Shown piece after piece: positions 8,930 to 17,476 of a DNA stretch of 41,123 bases. The stretch comes from an uncultured Eubacteriales bacterium (GTDB taxonomy: Bacteria; Bacillota; Clostridia; Oscillospirales; Oscillospiraceae), in the NCBI GenBank assembly GCA_900317375.1, contig ONGJ01000028.1, positions 1 to 41,123 on the forward strand, written 5' to 3'. A model generated the notes under the pieces. It had not been told where the DNA came from. It saw only the letters and a list, made by a program, of their open reading frames with translations, and ran no database searches. Positions within the stretch are counted from its first letter, which is position 1. Each line of letters starts with the position of its first letter. The translations under genes and the position numbers were made by a program.

Positions 8930-9850
8930 ATGGAAGAAGAAATTCTGTCCATCCCTGCAGAGGAGAGCGGAGAACGGATCGACGCTCTCCTTGCGCGTAC
9001 TATCGAGGGCCTGAGCCGAAACGCCGCCCAGCGTCTGCTGGAGCAGGGTCTGGTGCTTTATGAGGGCGAGCCCGTTGGGAAAAGCCGGCGCACCCGTGCC
9101 GGCGAGTGCTATACCGTCATCCTGCCCGCGGCCGCCGAGCTGCCGCTCCTTCCCCAGGCCCTGCCGCTGGATATCGTCTATGAGGACGAAGACCTGGTTG
9201 TGGTCAACAAGGCCCGGGGCATGGTGGTTCACCCGGCCCCCGGGCATCCGGACGGGACGCTGGTCAACGCCCTGCTGTGGCACTGCGGCGACAGTCTTTC
9301 GGGCATCGGCGGCGAAAAAAGGCCGGGCATCGTCCACCGGATTGACAAGGACACTTCCGGCCTGCTGATCGTGGCGAAAAACGACAGGGCGCATCTGGCC
9401 CTCTCGGCCCAGCTCTCGGACCACAGCCTTGCCCGCGTCTACGAGGCGCTTGTGCGCGGCCGCCTGCGGGAGGAGAGCGGGACCGTCGACCGGCCCATCG
9501 GACGCCACCCGACGGACCGGAAACGCATGGCCGTGGATGTAAAAAACGGCCGCCCCGCAGTCACCCACTGGGAGGTGCTGGCGAGGTACCGGGGCTATAC
9601 CCATGTGCGCTGCCGGCTGGAGACCGGCCGGACCCATCAGATTCGGGTGCATATGGCCTCCATCGGGCATCCGCTGCTGGGTGACGGGCTCTACGGGGCG
9701 CCCTGCCCCGAAAAGGGTCTGAGCGGCCAGTGCCTGCATGCCCGCGAGCTCCGCTTCATCCATCCCCGCACCCTGCAGCCGGTCCGCCTGGAAACCGACC
9801 TGCCCCCCTATTTTACCGAGCTGCTCTCCCGTCTCGGCCCCGCAGTCTGA
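8930..9850 (+). CDS. rluD: RluA/RluD family 23S rRNA pseudouridine synthase
   Basis: The 306-residue enzyme isomerises specific uridines in large-subunit rRNA. An N-terminal S4-like RNA-binding domain (about residues 12-75) is followed by the catalytic domain with the signature HRIDKDTSGLLIV, whose Asp at residue 139 is the nucleophile, and with GRTHQIRVH further on. It is probably the RluD-type member because it follows lspA, as in many Bacillota, but the exact target uridines cannot be read from sequence. Confidence 0.93.
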   Translation: MEEEILSIPAEESGERIDALLARTIEGLSRNAAQRLLEQGLVLYEGEPVGKSRRTRAGECYTVILPAAAELPLLPQALPLDIVYEDEDLVVVNKARGMVVHPAPGHPDGTLVNALLWHCGDSLSGIGGEKRPGIVHRIDKDTSGLLIVAKNDRAHLALSAQLSDHSLARVYEALVRGRLREESGTVDRPIGRHPTDRKRMAVDVKNGRPAVTHWEVLARYRGYTHVRCRLETGRTHQIRVHMASIGHPLLGDGLYGAPCPEKGLSGQCLHARELRFIHPRTLQPVRLETDLPPYFTELLSRLGPAV

Positions 9851-9863
9851 AGGAGGAACACCC

Positions 9864-10067
9864 ATGACAACGAAGCAGATTTCCCGCATGGTCATTCTGA
9901 CGGCCGTGATCGTCTCGCTCGTGGTGCTTCTGGTCAAGCTGATCCAGGGCACCGCCGGCATCGTCGGCAGTCTCTTCAACACCGTTCTGGGCATCGTCGT
10001 CGTGCTGGCCCTGGTGATCATCGTCGTCTGGATGTTCGCCTACGCCAAAAAGTCCCGGAAAAAATAA
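9864..10067 (+). CDS. Small two-helix membrane protein, unknown function
   Basis: This is a 67-residue protein with a perfect AGGAGG at 9851-9856 and an ATG at 9864, 13 nt after rluD. It has two hydrophobic segments (about residues 9-26 and 36-59) separated by a short polar turn, and a basic end (YAKKSRKK) that should be cytoplasmic. I do not recognise a family. Reading in the same direction with tight spacing, it is likely co-transcribed with rluD. Confidence 0.72.
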   Translation: MTTKQISRMVILTAVIVSLVVLLVKLIQGTAGIVGSLFNTVLGIVVVLALVIIVVWMFAYAKKSRKK

Positions 10068-10098
10068 GCCGCAATCTGCACGCAAGGAAAGAAAAGGC

Positions 10099-10127
10099 TT
10101 GCATTTGCCGGCGACCGGTGGTATAGT
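10099..10127 (+). promoter_or_regulatory. Sigma-A promoter for riboswitch-symporter unit
   Basis: TTGCAT at 10099-10104 and TATAGT at 10122-10127 are separated by exactly 17 bp, placing transcription start near 10134, about 50 nt before the riboswitch aptamer. Confidence 0.72.
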
Positions 10128-10183
10128 CTTGGCATAATTCAATACCGATGAAGCTTTCGGGATCCCGCAGGGGAAACCGGAGG

Positions 10184-10270
10184 CGGAGGAACTCTGGAGA
10201 ATCCCGTTTTTCGGGTGCCGAAGGTGCAAGGCGTATGCCGAATCTCTCAGGCAAAAGGACAGAGCGGACA
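10184..10270 (+). promoter_or_regulatory. Glycine riboswitch (single aptamer)
   Basis: The leader contains the conserved glycine aptamer elements in order: ACTCTGGAGA at 10191-10200, GTGCCGAAGGTGCAA at 10215-10229, and CTCTCAGGCAAAAGGACAGAG at 10244-10264. ACTCT can pair with the terminal AGAG to close P1. Only one complete aptamer is visible; I see no second copy. It lies between a sigma-A promoter and a terminator hairpin ahead of an amino-acid symporter, so glycine presumably controls premature termination. In symporter leaders of this class glycine usually lowers expression, but the sign cannot be proven here. Confidence 0.93.
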
Positions 10271-10317
10271 GGCTGCTGCAGCCGGCGCTGCCGGTTGACG
10301 GCGGGGCGGAAATCCGG

Positions 10318-10351
10318 AGTTGCTCATTTTGTGAGCGGCTCTTTTTCTTTT
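10318..10351 (+). terminator. Riboswitch expression-platform terminator
   Basis: AGTTGCTCAT (10318-10327) pairs with GTGAGCGGCT (10331-10340) as a 10-bp stem including G-U pairs, followed directly by CTTTTTCTTTT. It sits between the glycine aptamer and the symporter start, which is the expected place for a transcription-terminating platform. Confidence 0.82.
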
Positions 10352-10396
10352 GCTTTCAGTATTGAGTTAAATCGTTTTGAGGAAAGAGGACAAGAA

Positions 10397-11797
10397 ATGG
10401 AAAACTTTGTTTCAAAGGTCGAGGCTGTCAACTCCGCTGTCAACAGCTTCGCATGGGGCCCCCTGATGCTTCTGCTGCTGGTGGGGACCGGCGTCTATCT
10501 GACGATCCGCGTCCACTGGCTGCAGGTGACGCACTTCGGCCGGATCCTGAAAAACACGGTCGGCTCCCTGTTTCAGAAAAAAGAACCGAAGGACGACGGC
10601 GCGAACATCTCGGCCTTTGAGGCCGTGACGACGGCCCTCGCCGGCACGGTCGGCACCGGCAACATCGCCGGCGTCACGGGCGCCATCTTTACGGGCGGTG
10701 CCGGCGCGGTCTTCTGGATGTGGGTGGCAGCCTTCTTCGGCATGGTCACCAAGTATTCCGAGATCGTTCTGGCCATGAAGTACCGCGTGAAGGACGAAAA
10801 GGGCGTCTATCACGGCGGCCCGATGTACTACATCGAAAACGGCATCGGCAAAAACTGGCGCTGGATGGCGGTTATCTTCTGCCTCCTGGGCGGCCTTGCC
10901 TCCTTCGGCATCGGCAACATCGCCCAGAGCAGTGAGATCTCCGGTGCTCTGAGCGATCTCTTTCGCATCCCCCCGCTGGTCTCCGGCATCCTGATCGCCG
11001 TGGTCGTTGCCCTCGTCACCCTCGGCGGCATCAAGCGCATCGGCAAGGTGACCTCGCTGCTGGTGCCCTTCATGTCGATTTTCTACATCCTGGCCGGCAT
11101 CGTGGTTATCATCATGCGTATCGGCCACATCCCCGCGGTCTTCGGCCAGATCTTTGCCGGTGCCTTCTCCTTCAAGAGCGTCGGCGGCGGCATCTTCGGC
11201 TACACCATCATGATGGCCATGAAGCAGGGCTTTGCCCGCGGCGTCTTCTCCAACGAGGCCGGTCTCGGCTCGGCGCCGATTGCCCATGCGGCATCCTCTA
11301 CCGAAGAGCCCTGTGAGCAGGCCATCTGGGGCGTGTTCGAGGTCTTCATCGACACCATCGTCATCTGCAGCATCACGGCCTTTGCTGTGCTCCTCTCCGG
11401 CATTCTGGATGCTGAGGGCGGCCTCGGTGCCTTCGCCTCCAAGGGCGCGGCCGCCGCATCGGCCTTCAACACCATTCTTCCCGGCACCCTGGGCGGCAAG
11501 ATTATCGAGCTCAGCCTGCTCTTCTTCGCCCTCTCCACCATCCTCTCCTGGGCCTATTACGGCGAGAACTGCTGGGGCTACCTGACGAAGAACAACAAGA
11601 CGGTCATGCTGATCTACAAGGTCATCTTTGCCCTGGTCTGCATCGTCGGCGCCACCGGCTCCGGCACCCTCATGTGGGACATCGCCGATACGCTCAACGG
11701 TCTCATGGCCATCCCGAACCTGATCGCCCTGCTGATCCTCTCCGGCGTCGTGGCGAAGACGACCAAAGACTATTTCTCAAATCACATGCTGAAGTAA
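10397..11797 (+). CDS. Sodium:alanine/glycine symporter (AgcS/AlsT family)
   Basis: This 466-residue integral membrane protein is of the AGCS family, importing alanine or glycine with sodium. Family features include GTGVYLTIRVHW at the first helix, the TALAGTVGTGNIAGV loop that marks the family, GGPMYYIENG, the GVFSNEAGLGSAPIAHA substrate-site helix and the WAYYGE segment. About 10-11 hydrophobic segments are visible. ATG 10397 follows AGAGGA at 10385-10390; the frame is open back to 10148 but that part is the riboswitch leader. Control by a glycine riboswitch argues that glycine is a physiological substrate. Confidence 0.95.
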   Translation: MENFVSKVEAVNSAVNSFAWGPLMLLLLVGTGVYLTIRVHWLQVTHFGRILKNTVGSLFQKKEPKDDGANISAFEAVTTALAGTVGTGNIAGVTGAIFTGGAGAVFWMWVAAFFGMVTKYSEIVLAMKYRVKDEKGVYHGGPMYYIENGIGKNWRWMAVIFCLLGGLASFGIGNIAQSSEISGALSDLFRIPPLVSGILIAVVVALVTLGGIKRIGKVTSLLVPFMSIFYILAGIVVIIMRIGHIPAVFGQIFAGAFSFKSVGGGIFGYTIMMAMKQGFARGVFSNEAGLGSAPIAHAASSTEEPCEQAIWGVFEVFIDTIVICSITAFAVLLSGILDAEGGLGAFASKGAAAASAFNTILPGTLGGKIIELSLLFFALSTILSWAYYGENCWGYLTKNNKTVMLIYKVIFALVCIVGATGSGTLMWDIADTLNGLMAIPNLIALLILSGVVAKTTKDYFSNHMLK

Positions 11798-11820
11798 AGC
11801 AAAACCGCAAAAAACCGTTC

Positions 11821-11852
11821 CGGGCGGCCTCAGGCCGCCCGTTTTTCATTTT
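11821..11852 (+). terminator. Rho-independent terminator after symporter
   Basis: A perfect 9-bp stem, CGGGCGGCC (11821-11829) with GGCCGCCCG (11833-11841), has a TCA loop and is followed by TTTTTCATTTTT. Confidence 0.93.
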
Positions 11853-11857
11853 TCTCA

Positions 11858-11886
11858 TTGACTGTTCTGCCGCCGGATTATAAGAT
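11858..11886 (+). promoter_or_regulatory. Sigma-A promoter for PfkB kinase gene
   Basis: TTGACT at 11858-11863 and TAAGAT at 11881-11886 are 17 bp apart; an alternative -10, TATAAG at 11879-11884, gives a 15-bp spacer. The element lies directly after the symporter terminator. Confidence 0.6.
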
Positions 11887-11918
11887 AGGCTCATGATGCA
11901 TCAGGAGGGTTCTCAGAC

Positions 11919-12845
11919 ATGGATATCATCTGCATCGGCATGGCCCTGGTCGATTCCATCATCAAGGGCTTTGATCCCCATCCCGTCTCCGCCTCCGGCT
12001 ACCGGGCAGCCTCCGGCTCTCTGAATGTGGGCGGCGAGGCGGTCAACGAGGCCATGGCCGCGGCGAAACTGGGCCTGGAAACCGGCATCCTGTGTTCTCT
12101 GGGCGAGGACGATGCCGGGGACATGATCATCGGCGCCCTCCGCCGCTGCGGGGTGGATACCGCCCGGGTCCTCCGCTCTTCAGAGCATCAGACGCCGGTC
12201 ACCACCATGTTTGTCCATGAGGACGGTACGCGCAGATCCATTACCAACAGCGCGCACCGCTACAACTTCCATCCCGAGAACGCCGTCTCCCGCTTCTCCG
12301 ATGCCCGTGCGCTGATTCTCGGTTCCCTGTTTCGTGCGCCCTTTGACGAGCCTGCGGTCATCCTGACGGTCCTGCGCGCCGCGAAGGAGGCAGGGCAGCT
12401 CGTTTTTGCCGATACCAAGATGCCGAATTTCCGTTTCCTGACCCTGGATGACCTCGGCGATTCGCTTCCCCTCATCGACTATATCACGCCGAATGAGGAC
12501 GAAGCCCGTTATTATTCCGGAAAGGAAACCCCGGAGGAGATGGCCGATGCCTTTCTTTCCCGCGGCGTCCGGAACGTGATCGTCAAGCTCGGTTCCAGGG
12601 GCTGCTTCTTCAAAAACCGGGAGGGCTCCTTCTCTCTGCCGGCCTGTGAGATCCGGGCGGTTGACGCCACCGGCGCGGGCGACAACTTCGTGGCCGGCTT
12701 TGCCTCCGAGATCCTGCGGGGGGCATCGAATGCCGACGCGCTGCGCTTTGCCAATGCCTGCGGCGCCATCTGCACCACGGCGGTCGGGGCCGGTACGGCG
12801 CTCCGGGACCGCGAGCAGGTGCTTCGCTTTCTGCACGGCATGTAA
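11919..12845 (+). CDS. PfkB/ribokinase family carbohydrate kinase
   Basis: This 308-residue member of the ribokinase superfamily phosphorylates a sugar or nucleoside hydroxyl with ATP. It starts with the typical beta strand (MDIICIGMALVDSI), has a glycine-rich substrate segment (LNVGGEAVNEAMAAAKLG) and a late VDATGAGDNFVAGF that holds the anion hole and catalytic Asp. The Shine-Dalgarno CAGGAGGG lies just upstream of ATG 11919. It stands alone between the symporter terminator and the next promoter, so context does not fix the substrate. Fructose, 2-keto-3-deoxygluconate or nucleoside kinase roles are all possible. Confidence 0.9.
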   Translation: MDIICIGMALVDSIIKGFDPHPVSASGYRAASGSLNVGGEAVNEAMAAAKLGLETGILCSLGEDDAGDMIIGALRRCGVDTARVLRSSEHQTPVTTMFVHEDGTRRSITNSAHRYNFHPENAVSRFSDARALILGSLFRAPFDEPAVILTVLRAAKEAGQLVFADTKMPNFRFLTLDDLGDSLPLIDYITPNEDEARYYSGKETPEEMADAFLSRGVRNVIVKLGSRGCFFKNREGSFSLPACEIRAVDATGAGDNFVAGFASEILRGASNADALRFANACGAICTTAVGAGTALRDREQVLRFLHGM

Positions 12846-12867
12846 TGTGACATTCTGGAACAACCCC

Positions 12868-12896
12868 TTGACGGAAGCGGAGAATAAGAGGATAAT
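12868..12896 (+). promoter_or_regulatory. Sigma-A promoter for the GGDEF/two-component operon
   Basis: TTGACG at 12868-12873 and GATAAT at 12891-12896 are separated by 17 bp, each one base off consensus, 75 nt before the first gene of the operon. Confidence 0.65.
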
Positions 12897-12970
12897 CAAG
12901 CAACTTTTTGTGCCGTATCCGTATTGCCCGGCGGGCCCTGACAGCACCGCCGAAGGGAGAGAACGAGACG

Positions 12971-14434
12971 ATGAACAGCTTACCCGGGGAAAACAGCAGA
13001 TCTGCTGAGGACCGCATGACCAGGGAGCTTGCCGACCTGCGGCAGGAAAACGAAAGGCTTCGGAAGGCCTGCGAACAGCTGCGCAGGTCCGGGGTCGTTT
13101 ATATCCACATTGCCCATGCGCTGACCCGTGACTACACGGATCTGTTCTACGTCAACATGGAGACGGATGAGTATATCGAGTACCATACCGATGATGAGCG
13201 CGGCGTGCTCGTCGAGAGTCGGCGTGCTGCCGACTTCTTTGAAAGCTGTGCCCGCGAGGCAAAGCTGTTTGTCCATCCTGAGGATCAGGAGGCATTTGTG
13301 CATGCCATGAACCGGGACTTCCTTACCGGGGCGCTGGACCGGTCCCGGGTCTTTGAGATGACCTATCGCAGAATCAAGAACGGAAGGCTCTTCTATGTCC
13401 AGATGAAGGTTTCCCGGATGGAAGACGACCCGCGCATGATCGTCATCGCCGTGTCGGACATTGATGAGCTGGTCAAAAAGCGCCGCGTTGAGGAACGCAT
13501 CCAGGAGGAGCGTCTCGTCTATGCCCGCCTCCACGCTCTCACCGGCAATTTTATCGTTGTCTATGTCGTGGACCCGGAAACCGGCAGCTTCCGGGAATTC
13601 AGCTCCACCGCCGACTATACCGAGAATCTGGCGCAGGCGAAGACCGGGACGGACTTTTTTGAAAATGTCCGGGAGGCAGCCTCGCAGCATGTCTACCCGG
13701 CGGACAGAAAACGCTATCTCACCGTTGTCACCAGAAAAAACATCATGGCAGAGGTCGAGCGCAGCGGCTTTTTCACCTTCGGCTACCGCGTCCTGATGAA
13801 GGGAGAGCCCATCCATGTCCAGCTGAAAGCCGCCATGGTGGAGGAAAAGGAAGGGAAGCGCCTGGTAGTCGGCCTGAATGATATTGACATACAGGTCCGG
13901 CAGGAAGAGGAAATCGAAAAGCGCCTTGCCCAGGCCGAGTCCCAGGCCAATGTGGACGCGCTGACCGGCATCCGAAACAGACATGCCTACCTGGAGACGG
14001 AGCTCCGCCTGGACCGCCTGATTGCCGCGCAGTCTGCGCCGCCCTTTGCCATTGTGGTGATGGACCTGAACGATCTGAAGAAAATCAACGACACCGCCGG
14101 GCATCAGGCCGGTGATCAGTACCTCTGCGATGCCTGTAGAATTATCTGCGAGGTGTTCAAGCACAGCCCCGTCTTCCGTGTCGGCGGCGACGAGTTTGCT
14201 GTGATTGCACAGGGAAGCGACTACACCTGCCTTGACCGGCGCCTGGAGGCCATGCGGGACCACAATACCGCTGCCCGGCGGTCCGGCGGCATTGTCATCG
14301 CCTGCGGCATGGCGAGGTTCGAGGAGGACACCTGTGTTGCCGCGGTCTTTGAACGCGCCGACCACGCCATGTATGAGGACAAACGCAGGCTGAAGGCTCA
14401 GCCTGTCGGCCCGGAAAGAATGGAAGAAGAATGA
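12971..14434 (+). CDS. PAS-like sensor diguanylate cyclase (GGDEF)
   Basis: This 487-residue soluble protein should make cyclic di-GMP from two GTP. An N-terminal coiled-coil (about residues 10-40) leads into two successive PAS-like sensor regions (about 43-175 and 180-315), each with alternating hydrophobic strands such as YVQMKVSRM and HVQLKAAMV. They are followed by a short signalling helix and the GGDEF domain (NVDALTGIRNRHAYL at about 327, RVGGDEF with GGDEF at residues 405-409). The catalytic motif is intact, and the RxxD inhibitory site normally just upstream is not present. ATG 12971 follows GAAGGGAGAGA; a further upstream ATG adds 21 residues without clear structure. The stop overlaps the next start (ATGA). 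Confidence 0.9.
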   Translation: MNSLPGENSRSAEDRMTRELADLRQENERLRKACEQLRRSGVVYIHIAHALTRDYTDLFYVNMETDEYIEYHTDDERGVLVESRRAADFFESCAREAKLFVHPEDQEAFVHAMNRDFLTGALDRSRVFEMTYRRIKNGRLFYVQMKVSRMEDDPRMIVIAVSDIDELVKKRRVEERIQEERLVYARLHALTGNFIVVYVVDPETGSFREFSSTADYTENLAQAKTGTDFFENVREAASQHVYPADRKRYLTVVTRKNIMAEVERSGFFTFGYRVLMKGEPIHVQLKAAMVEEKEGKRLVVGLNDIDIQVRQEEEIEKRLAQAESQANVDALTGIRNRHAYLETELRLDRLIAAQSAPPFAIVVMDLNDLKKINDTAGHQAGDQYLCDACRIICEVFKHSPVFRVGGDEFAVIAQGSDYTCLDRRLEAMRDHNTAARRSGGIVIACGMARFEEDTCVAAVFERADHAMYEDKRRLKAQPVGPERMEEE

Positions 14435-15507
14435 CAAATTATCAAAACCTGCGAAAACTGTTTCTTTACGGAGGCATAGAGAAAGACGAGTATCAGAAGC
14501 TGCGTCCCGAGATCCGGAAGGAGAATCGGGGTCTTCTGTGCGTGTTTTCTCAGATTGCTTCTGCGATGTTTCTCCTGCTGCTCGCCGCAAGCATCGTTGC
14601 CAAAGGCTTTGCTTCGGAGAACACCACGACCTATCTGGCCTGCGCAGTCGAAATGCTCGTTATCCTGTTCTGCTCACACGTTGTTCTGCCGAAGCATCCT
14701 GCGCTCGTCACGCCGCTCGTCTATGTGTTCGAGATTCTGCTTTATGCCTTCGGCATCCATGTTTCGATGCTCCATGCGGATATGCCGGCCGTGTCCGCGG
14801 TGGCCTTTCTGCTGGTGAGTCCGATGCTGTTCTATGACCGCCCCGTCAGGATGTCGGTCCTGATAGCGGCCGTTGTGGCGCTGTTCTGTGCTATCGTGCT
14901 CCGCTGCAAGCAGCCCGAGGTAGCGCAGAAGGATGTCTGGAACATGATCACCTTCGGCATGGTGGCCGTTGCTGTGACCGTGTTTACCATGAGCGTCAAG
15001 ATGCGGGCCCTTTTGCAGTCCAGACAGATTGAATACCTGAGCCAGACCGATCTGCTGACCGGGGCCAAAAATCGGAACCATTACGAGAACCGGCTGCAGA
15101 CATACCCTGACATGTGCCGCTCAAACCTGGCCTGTGTTTACGCGGATGTGAACGGCCTGCACGAGATGAACAACCGCTACGGGCATCCCGCGGGGGACAA
15201 AATGCTGCGTGAGGTGGCTGAGGCCATGCAGTGCTGCTTCGGGGCCGAGCATACCTATCGACTCGGCGGGGATGAGTTTGCCGCTTTCCGGGCGGATGTC
15301 GAGCCCGCCGGGCTGTCCGCCGAGGTTGACCGGCTGCAGCGCGAGCTGGAAAGCAAAGGCTACCATGTCTCCTTCGGAATCGCCGTGCGCGAGAAAACCC
15401 AGGGCGCTCTGGACATGCGCGAGCTTGTCAGCGTGGCGGAAACAGGCATGTTTGCCGCAAAACAGGCATTCTATCGCCGGGCGGAAAACGACCGAAGAGA
15501 GAGATAA
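14431..15507 (+). CDS. Membrane-bound diguanylate cyclase (GGDEF)
   Basis: This is a 358-residue protein whose N-terminal half (about residues 35-195) holds about six hydrophobic segments, followed by a complete GGDEF domain (TDLLTGAKNRNHYE, ADVNGLHEMNNRYGH, RLGGDEF with GGDEF at residues 279-283). No RxxD product-inhibition site is visible. The start codon overlaps the previous stop by 4 nt, so the soluble and the membrane cyclase are translationally coupled. The membrane part may sense a ligand or simply localise the enzyme; no known sensor domain is recognised. Confidence 0.9.
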   Translation: MTNYQNLRKLFLYGGIEKDEYQKLRPEIRKENRGLLCVFSQIASAMFLLLLAASIVAKGFASENTTTYLACAVEMLVILFCSHVVLPKHPALVTPLVYVFEILLYAFGIHVSMLHADMPAVSAVAFLLVSPMLFYDRPVRMSVLIAAVVALFCAIVLRCKQPEVAQKDVWNMITFGMVAVAVTVFTMSVKMRALLQSRQIEYLSQTDLLTGAKNRNHYENRLQTYPDMCRSNLACVYADVNGLHEMNNRYGHPAGDKMLREVAEAMQCCFGAEHTYRLGGDEFAAFRADVEPAGLSAEVDRLQRELESKGYHVSFGIAVREKTQGALDMRELVSVAETGMFAAKQAFYRRAENDRRER

Positions 15508-15558
15508 CGGGGAGCAGAGAAGAATCCCGGATAATCCATAGGCAGGGGGCATCACCGG

Positions 15559-16158
15559 ATGAGCACGCTGTTCGCAGAGACCCTGAGAAAACTGAGAGCC
15601 GGGAGTGGCTTTTCACAGAAAGAGCTGGCGGACCGCCTGTACGTCACCCGTTCCACGGTTGCCCGCTGGGAAAACGGCAGCCGCCTTCCGGATGCCGCGA
15701 TGATTTCCCGTCTCGCACGCTGTCTGGACGTGGATGCGGGCATCCTGTTTTCCGCCGTGGCGGAGAGCGATGACATCCCCAATGTCATCATGGTGGAGGA
15801 CCGCAGCATCATCCTGACCGGCGGTCTGCAGGTTTTGGAGGAGGTTCTGCCGAATGCTTCGGTTACGGGCTTTACCCGCCCGTCGGAGGCCGTCGAATAT
15901 GCACGGACAAACCGGGTCGCCCTGGCCTTTCTGGATATCGAACTGGGGAAAATCAGCGGGCTCGACCTTTGCAGGACCCTGCTCGGGGTCTATCCCCGCA
16001 CCAATGTGGTGTATCTGACCGCCTACAGCGATTATGCCTTCGATGCCTGGGCCACCGGGGCCAGCGGCTTCATGCTCAAGCCCATCACGCCGGAGGGCGT
16101 TCGGGATCAGCTGGCCCGGCTCCGCTACCCCTTCCCCTCGGGAGGCGCAGAGAGATGA
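15559..16158 (+). CDS. XRE helix-turn-helix / receiver (REC) fusion response regulator
   Basis: A 199-residue protein with an unusual domain order. An XRE-type helix-turn-helix is at residues 6-60 (LRAGSGFSQKELADRLYVTR, then WENGSRLPD). A receiver domain is at about 74-190 with all key residues: the acidic pair in MVEDR, the phospho-acceptor Asp126 in FLDIEL, Thr in LTAY and Lys in LKPI. Most response regulators carry REC first and the DNA-binding domain second; here DNA binding is N-terminal. It should be phosphorylated by the adjacent histidine kinase, whose start overlaps its stop. Target genes are unknown. Confidence 0.9.
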   Translation: MSTLFAETLRKLRAGSGFSQKELADRLYVTRSTVARWENGSRLPDAAMISRLARCLDVDAGILFSAVAESDDIPNVIMVEDRSIILTGGLQVLEEVLPNASVTGFTRPSEAVEYARTNRVALAFLDIELGKISGLDLCRTLLGVYPRTNVVYLTAYSDYAFDAWATGASGFMLKPITPEGVRDQLARLRYPFPSGGAER

Positions 16159-17420
16159 CCGAGCTGGAGCTGTCCACGCAGGTCCTCCTGATCGTGCTGG
16201 GCGCCGCGATCATGCTGGCGCTGCTGGGGCTTGTCGTTTCTGTCTCCATGCCCGCTTCCGACCGGTGGAACAAGCGCTTTTTCATCGCCTATTTTACCGT
16301 TCTCGTGCTTTATATCGGGTTCTGCACGGCTGACGCGTTTACCTACAGACGTCCGGATATGAGAGCGGCGCAGACCGTCATCTATTATTTTGAAACCCTG
16401 TTCTGCACGCTTCTGCTGCCCATGCTGACGGCTTATATCCTCCGCTGCAGCGGGGAGGACTGGCTGCACAGCCCCGTTTTCCGTCTTGCGGCTGCGCTGT
16501 GGGGCCTTGGCTTCGTCCTGCTGAATATCGCCCCCTTCACGACCTGGCTTTACTATGCCACGCCGGAGAACAGCTTCTGCCGCGGTCCCCTGTATCCCCT
16601 GGTGATTATTCTTCCGGGGTCCATCGCGGTTCTGGACCTGGCCTGTGTGATCCGTTGGCGCTTCAGAATGCCCAGACGGTACTTTGTTGCCTTTCTTGTC
16701 GGCATTTTCCCGATCGTCCTGACCCTGCTGGTCCATCTTGTCTACTCTGCATTCGACCTCTTTGGCATCTCCATCTCCATCTGCGCCTTCTCGATGTTTT
16801 TGATCATCCTGTACGATCAGGGGGCACAGATTCTGCGCCAGGAACGGGAGATCGCCAATCAGCGCGCCAGCATCGCGGTCCTGCAGATGCGGCCGCACTT
16901 CATCTATAATACCATGATGAGCATCTACTACCTCTGCAGGCAGGACCCCGATCTGGCCCAGCGGGTCACCCTGGATTTCACAACCTACCTGCGCAAAAAC
17001 TTCACCGCCATCGCCAGCGACCGGCTCATTCCCTTCTCTGAGGAGCTCGAGCATACCCGGGCCTACCTCGCTGTGGAACAGGCCCAGTTCGACGGCCGTC
17101 TTTTCGTCGACTATGATACGCCGCATATGGATTTCTCTTTGCCGCCGCTGACGCTCCAGCCCATTGTCGAGAACGCGGTCAAACACGGCATGGATCCGGA
17201 TGCCGAGCCCCTTCATATCTGGATCCGAACCTCCGGGACCGATTCCGGCAGTGAAATCACCGTCGAGAACAGCGGGGCGTCTTTCGAGCCTGCCGATGAC
17301 GGCGAGCCGCATATCGCCCTCGGAAACATCCGCCAGCGTCTGGAGATGATGTGCCGCGGACAGATGACGATCACCCCCCGCGAAGGCGGCGGCACGGTGG
17401 TAAAAGTGACGATCCCCTGA
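16155..17420 (+). CDS. LytS-like sensor histidine kinase
   Basis: This 421-residue kinase belongs to the His_kinase/HATPase_c (LytS/AgrC-like) group. Residues 1-225 hold about six to seven hydrophobic helices. A short coiled coil follows, then the phospho-acceptor QMRPHFIYN with His248, the N-box PIVENAVKHGM with Asn340, and the G-box LGNIRQRLEMM. ATG 16155 overlaps the receiver-gene stop by 4 nt, so the two form a cognate pair. Kinases of this class usually pair with LytTR regulators; here the partner carries an XRE domain instead. A strong terminator follows 16 nt after the stop. Confidence 0.92.
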   Translation: MTELELSTQVLLIVLGAAIMLALLGLVVSVSMPASDRWNKRFFIAYFTVLVLYIGFCTADAFTYRRPDMRAAQTVIYYFETLFCTLLLPMLTAYILRCSGEDWLHSPVFRLAAALWGLGFVLLNIAPFTTWLYYATPENSFCRGPLYPLVIILPGSIAVLDLACVIRWRFRMPRRYFVAFLVGIFPIVLTLLVHLVYSAFDLFGISISICAFSMFLIILYDQGAQILRQEREIANQRASIAVLQMRPHFIYNTMMSIYYLCRQDPDLAQRVTLDFTTYLRKNFTAIASDRLIPFSEELEHTRAYLAVEQAQFDGRLFVDYDTPHMDFSLPPLTLQPIVENAVKHGMDPDAEPLHIWIRTSGTDSGSEITVENSGASFEPADDGEPHIALGNIRQRLEMMCRGQMTITPREGGGTVVKVTIP

Positions 17421-17436
17421 CAGCACGGACAGGACG

Positions 17437-17475
17437 GAAGACCGCACGGCAGCGCCGTGCGGTCTTCGTTTTTTT
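17437..17475 (+). terminator. Rho-independent terminator after histidine kinase
   Basis: A perfect 14-bp stem, GAAGACCGCACGGC (17437-17450) with GCCGTGCGGTCTTC (17454-17467), has an AGC loop and is followed by GTTTTTTT. It closes the GGDEF/two-component operon. Confidence 0.96.
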
Positions 17476-17476
17476 A

